Assembly (NCBI GenBank): GCA_964354155.1
Contig: CAYGYG010000012.1
Span: forward strand, 1-64,000
DNA from: CAYGYG01 sp964354155
GTDB lineage: Bacteria > Hydrothermota > Tepidihabitantia > SM23-42 > CAYGYG01
DNA length: 64,000 nucleotides
Direction of reading: 5' to 3'
Below the pieces are notes generated by a model. It made no database searches. It was given only the letters and a program-made list of their open reading frames with translations, and was not told the DNA's origin. The translations under genes were made by a program, and so were the position numbers. This document shows positions 61,389 to 64,000 of this stretch, piece by piece. Within the stretch, counting starts at the first letter, position 1. Every line of letters begins with the position of its first letter.

Positions 61389-62738
61389 ATGAACAAGGCA
61401 CTGCCGCCAAGAAGTTTGCTCTGGGTATCATTGCTCGTGTTTTGCGGCGCCTGTCAGAAACATTTTGTCAAACAGGATGCCGCCTCTCAGGGCACGGCGG
61501 CGGTTTGTCGTGATTTTCCGGCGATGCGGTTTGCCGTATTGACCGATCTGCATTACCACAACCCGAATCTCGGCAATGCAGGAGCCGCTTTCGAAGCCTA
61601 TCTGGACAGCGACCCCAAGCTGCTCAAGGAGAGTCCGGAAATCCTGGACGCGGTGATGGATAAAATGGCGAAAGACACGCTGGACTTCGTATTCGTAACC
61701 GGCGATCTGACCAAGGACGGAGAGCGGCTGAATCATGAAATAGTGGCCGAGAAACTTCGCCTCTTAGAGCAAACCGGCAAAAGAGTTTATGTCATACCCG
61801 GCAATCACGACATCTTGAATTACCAGGCATACCAGTACACCGGCGACAGCGTAAAACCGGTGGTGCATATCACGCCGGCGGACTTCCGCTCGATATACGG
61901 CGATTTTGGATATTCCGAGGCGATCGCTGTGGATATGAATTCGCTGAGCTATGTCGTCGAACCAATCCCCGGCGTATGGCTGTTCGGTCTTGACGCGTGC
62001 CGCTATGATGAAAATGAGCGGAACCGGGAATCGGTCATCGGCGGGAAGCTCAGGAGGGAGACCGTTGCCTGGGTGGAAACGGTGTTGAAAAAGGCGGCAG
62101 TCGAGAAGAAAGCCGTGATCGGATTCCAGCATCACGCCCTGCTCGAGCACTTTCCCGGGCAGGTCAAGCATGTCAAAACCGCGGTTGTCAGCAACGGCGA
62201 AGAGGCGAGCCGGCGGTTCGCGGCATCCGGCATGGAACTGATTTTTACGGGTCACTTCCACGCCCAGGACATCGTGATGAGAACTTTCAGCCGCGGCGAG
62301 ATCATGTTCGATGTGGCGACCGGCTCAGTGGTCACGTATCCGTGCCCGTACCGCCTCGTGAACATCACGCTGGCGCAACAGCTGACCATCCGTTCATACT
62401 TTGTCGATTCGATCGGTTCGCACCCTTTCGGCTTCAGGGAATACGCGCGCGACAACCTGCATCAGGGCTTTGAAAAGATCGCCCATCCCCATCTCAACAA
62501 TTGCCTGTTCGGCGGGGTCGAGGCCGAAAGATCGGCGTCCGATATTGCGGACCTGGTGATCGCCAACTATCAGGGTGATGAAGATCCGCGCGACCGGCAT
62601 TTGAGACCCCGGGGCTGCGCCAGCTGCTTCTTGATCCTGATGGTGAACGAACTGAACCGGGGACTGGAGAAAGACCCTGACCCGCCGGACAACGACTTGA
62701 TCATTGATCTCAAGACCGGTGCGTGGCGAAAGAAATAA
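61389..62738 (+). CDS. Calcineurin-like metallophosphoesterase, secreted or lipoprotein
   Basis: The 449-residue protein has a signal sequence with a possible lipoprotein site (about 1-22, FCGAC; the -3 residue is Cys, so not ideal). A full set of metallophosphoesterase motifs follows: DLHYH, GDLTKDG, PGNHD, FQHH and GHFHAQD, so both metals can be bound. The C-terminal third (about 320-449) is an extra domain with a cysteine pair (RGCASC). It probably acts on phosphoesters in the periplasm or at the surface; the substrate is unknown. The start lies 8 nt after a TATAAT box with no Shine-Dalgarno. It stands alone between two sorting-tail genes. Confidence 0.9.
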   Translation: MNKALPPRSLLWVSLLVFCGACQKHFVKQDAASQGTAAVCRDFPAMRFAVLTDLHYHNPNLGNAGAAFEAYLDSDPKLLKESPEILDAVMDKMAKDTLDFVFVTGDLTKDGERLNHEIVAEKLRLLEQTGKRVYVIPGNHDILNYQAYQYTGDSVKPVVHITPADFRSIYGDFGYSEAIAVDMNSLSYVVEPIPGVWLFGLDACRYDENERNRESVIGGKLRRETVAWVETVLKKAAVEKKAVIGFQHHALLEHFPGQVKHVKTAVVSNGEEASRRFAASGMELIFTGHFHAQDIVMRTFSRGEIMFDVATGSVVTYPCPYRLVNITLAQQLTIRSYFVDSIGSHPFGFREYARDNLHQGFEKIAHPHLNNCLFGGVEAERSASDIADLVIANYQGDEDPRDRHLRPRGCASCFLILMVNELNRGLEKDPDPPDNDLIIDLKTGAWRKK

Positions 62739-62873
62739 TATTGAAATCCGACTGACATCAGATAGGCGTTTATTACCTGTACCCCGTCATTTAACACGCC
62801 CCTTATATTGTACATTGGTGATTCAATGAAGATTGACACGGATTGATTTCATACCATTCATTATCGGCCCGCA

Positions 62874-62911
62874 AAAAACCTCGGGGGCAGGTGAGTTTTC
62901 ACCTGCCCCCG
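62874..62911 (-). terminator. Intrinsic terminator of the partial sorting-tail gene
   Basis: A perfect 13-bp stem with a 4-nt loop (62882-62894 with 62899-62911, GGGGGCAGGTGA type), followed on the minus strand by GGTTTTTTGC. It starts 18 nt after the stop codon. Its form resembles the terminator of the paralogue at 56138-56173. Confidence 0.85.
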
Positions 62912-62929
62912 ACTCTGTAGTTGCAGGTT

Positions 62930-64000
62930 CTAGCGCAGGTAGATGATTTTTTCTACCCGGTCGTTGATGCGGAGGAAGTAGACGCCGCCGGAGAGCTGCT
63001 GGGGCTTCCAGGCGCCGGTGCCGGTCGCAGTGCCGGTCTTATTAAGGAGAGTGGCGACCTGACGGCCCGAGATGTCGTAGGCATGGACGGCGAGGTGTTC
63101 ATTCGGCCCGAGGTCGTAGGCGTAGGCGAGCTGTTGGCTGAAGATCCGGGCATTGAACTTGAAGGTAGTATGCGCCCCGAGCACGACCACCGGTTCCTCT
63201 TCGGCGCGGAGAAAGCGGTCATACCAGGATTGCGCGCTGTCGCTGTGGGCTTTTGCCTGGGTCGTATCGTGCCCGCCAACGATAGCATAAGCCGCTCGGT
63301 ATCGGCCGCCGGCCGCCAGGTTTACCGGTCCGGCCGAGGCGATGACTGCCCAGTTGGCCGGAGTCGTACCAGTGGTTATCGTTCGCTTGGCGGTAACGAA
63401 CGAATCTTTAGTTGCCTCGCTGAGACCGGTGTAGGAAGTGAGATTGATGAGTGAGACATTACGGGCGGTTCGGGGGTCGAGTAATCTCAGCCCGTAGCTG
63501 TGGTTACGCGTTGTCGAAGAGTTCTTCAGGAAGACGAAACGCCGCGCTGGATTGACAAAGCCGTAGTCTGAATTGTCGAGCTGGCTCCAAATCGTGCAGC
63601 GCAAGTCCAGGATCACCGAGGAATGGAAGTTGTTGATCGCGCTCGTGCCGCGATTGAGGTAGTCGTAGATAATGATCACGAAATCATCATAGCCGCCGTC
63701 ATACAGGGCAAGGCTGCGTTGCGTGACCTGCAGGTTCTTGGCGGCCGGATGATAACCATCGTCGTAGGTTGCGAGATATTCCTCATGACCCCAGGCCGGC
63801 GGTATGCACGGTTTGATGCTGTCGACCACCCGGAAGTCTTTGTTTATGATCGAGCAAGGCACGCCGTAGAACCGGTCGACCATGTAGGTTGGATCGGTCC
63901 CGCAGACCATGCTGCCGTGGAAGAGCTTCGAGCTTGTCCAGGCCGCCGTATCGGGGTAGATGAATCCGTGCCCTTCGCCCCACCAATCGGTTGTTCCGAT
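62930..64000 (-). CDS. C25-associated module plus sorting tail, 5' end outside the window
   Basis: The frame is open to the right-hand end of the window (about 356 codons), and the codons beyond the first in-window Met (63910) align with the 1150-residue protein (IGTTDWWGEGHGF against IGTTDWRGEGHGF). The gene therefore continues past 64000. The visible part is the C25-associated module (CGTDPTYMVDR, DDGYHP, DDFVIIIYDYLN, LLDPRTARN, HSDSAQSWYD) and the Por tail (HAYDISGRQVATLL, GGVYFLRI). It is very similar to the end of the gene at 56191-59643. The missing part is likely a C25 peptidase, but that cannot be seen. Confidence 0.85.
   Translation of the reverse strand: MGTTDWWGEGHGFIYPDTAAWTSSKLFHGSMVCGTDPTYMVDRFYGVPCSIINKDFRVVDSIKPCIPPAWGHEEYLATYDDGYHPAAKNLQVTQRSLALYDGGYDDFVIIIYDYLNRGTSAINNFHSSVILDLRCTIWSQLDNSDYGFVNPARRFVFLKNSSTTRNHSYGLRLLDPRTARNVSLINLTSYTGLSEATKDSFVTAKRTITTGTTPANWAVIASAGPVNLAAGGRYRAAYAIVGGHDTTQAKAHSDSAQSWYDRFLRAEEEPVVVLGAHTTFKFNARIFSQQLAYAYDLGPNEHLAVHAYDISGRQVATLLNKTGTATGTGAWKPQQLSGGVYFLRINDRVEKIIYLR

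Noticed and set aside
1..64000. tRNA or rRNA genes
   Set aside because: I looked for the T-loop motif (GTTCGAATC-type) with acceptor stems and for conserved rRNA segments and found none; a tRNAscan run would be decisive.

Overview
This 64 kb window looks like a chromosomal segment of an uncultured Gram-negative bacterium from the FCB-like candidate phyla (WOR-3/Stahlbacteria, Zixibacteria or Cloacimonadota relatives are the best guess). The evidence is a set of large secreted proteins with C-terminal 'Por'/T9SS-type sorting tails, gingipain-like C25 peptidases, a PorV-like outer membrane protein, a MacAB-TolC exporter, and many class III cyclase and TPR proteins. The lineage is inferred from gene content only. 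No rRNA, tRNA, CRISPR array, prophage or intact insertion sequence was recognised.

Layout. 0-1 kb: a gene-poor, hairpin-rich stretch and a small ArsR-like regulator flanked by two copies of a palindromic operator. 1-4.6 kb: minus-strand operon for a C25 peptidase homologue that has lost its catalytic residues, plus a secreted partner. 4.9-15.2 kb: minus-strand operon for a 2319-residue adhesin-like protein, a PorV/TPR outer membrane protein and a membrane adenylate cyclase. 15.3-24.2 kb: glycolipid glycosyltransferase, ispF, rhomboid, a subtilase with a BNR propeller inside its catalytic domain, and the MrfB/MrfA (YprB/YprA) DNA-repair pair. 24.3-28.1 kb: heterodimeric ABC exporter. 28.1-35.8 kb: repeats, a DUF2703-type protein, a barrel-SppA fusion, an aconitase-swivel protein, and a cluster resembling the two-step citrate cleavage of the reductive TCA cycle (SucC-like, SucD-like, citryl-CoA-lyase-like). 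35.8-39.9 kb: orphan solute-binding lipoprotein, DedA protein, a radical SAM protein with a small upstream ORF, and a DUF5661-like protein. 40-44.3 kb: MacAB-TolC operon (minus). 44.4-55.5 kb: dagK remnant, cyclase-AAA-TPR protein, EamA transporter, a tightly overlapping birA-coaX-tsaE-tsaB-rimI run, alcohol dehydrogenase, Crp-like regulator, prfA. 55.6-64 kb: a second C25/sorting-tail region with two tandem paralogues, a propeller gene broken by an in-frame TGA, and a calcineurin-like lipoprotein.

Two themes tie the window together. First, gene starts: about ten genes that begin transcription units have their start codon only 5-13 nt after a near-consensus -10 box (TTGACA-like, 15-17 bp, TATAAT) with no Shine-Dalgarno sequence. 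Leaderless or near-leaderless mRNAs therefore seem common, while internal operon genes carry clear GGAGG sites. Second, cAMP: two class III cyclases and a Crp-like protein with a conserved nucleotide-binding motif lie within 50 kb, and one cyclase shares an operon with outer-surface proteins.

The most unusual observations are: the split, apparently inactive C25 operon beside a fused and apparently active paralogue; an undescribed ~330-residue C-terminal module present at three loci; the citrate-cleavage cluster; the propeller inserted between Asp and His of a subtilase; and the in-frame TGA followed by a bacterial-SECIS-like hairpin. All were read by eye without database searches.
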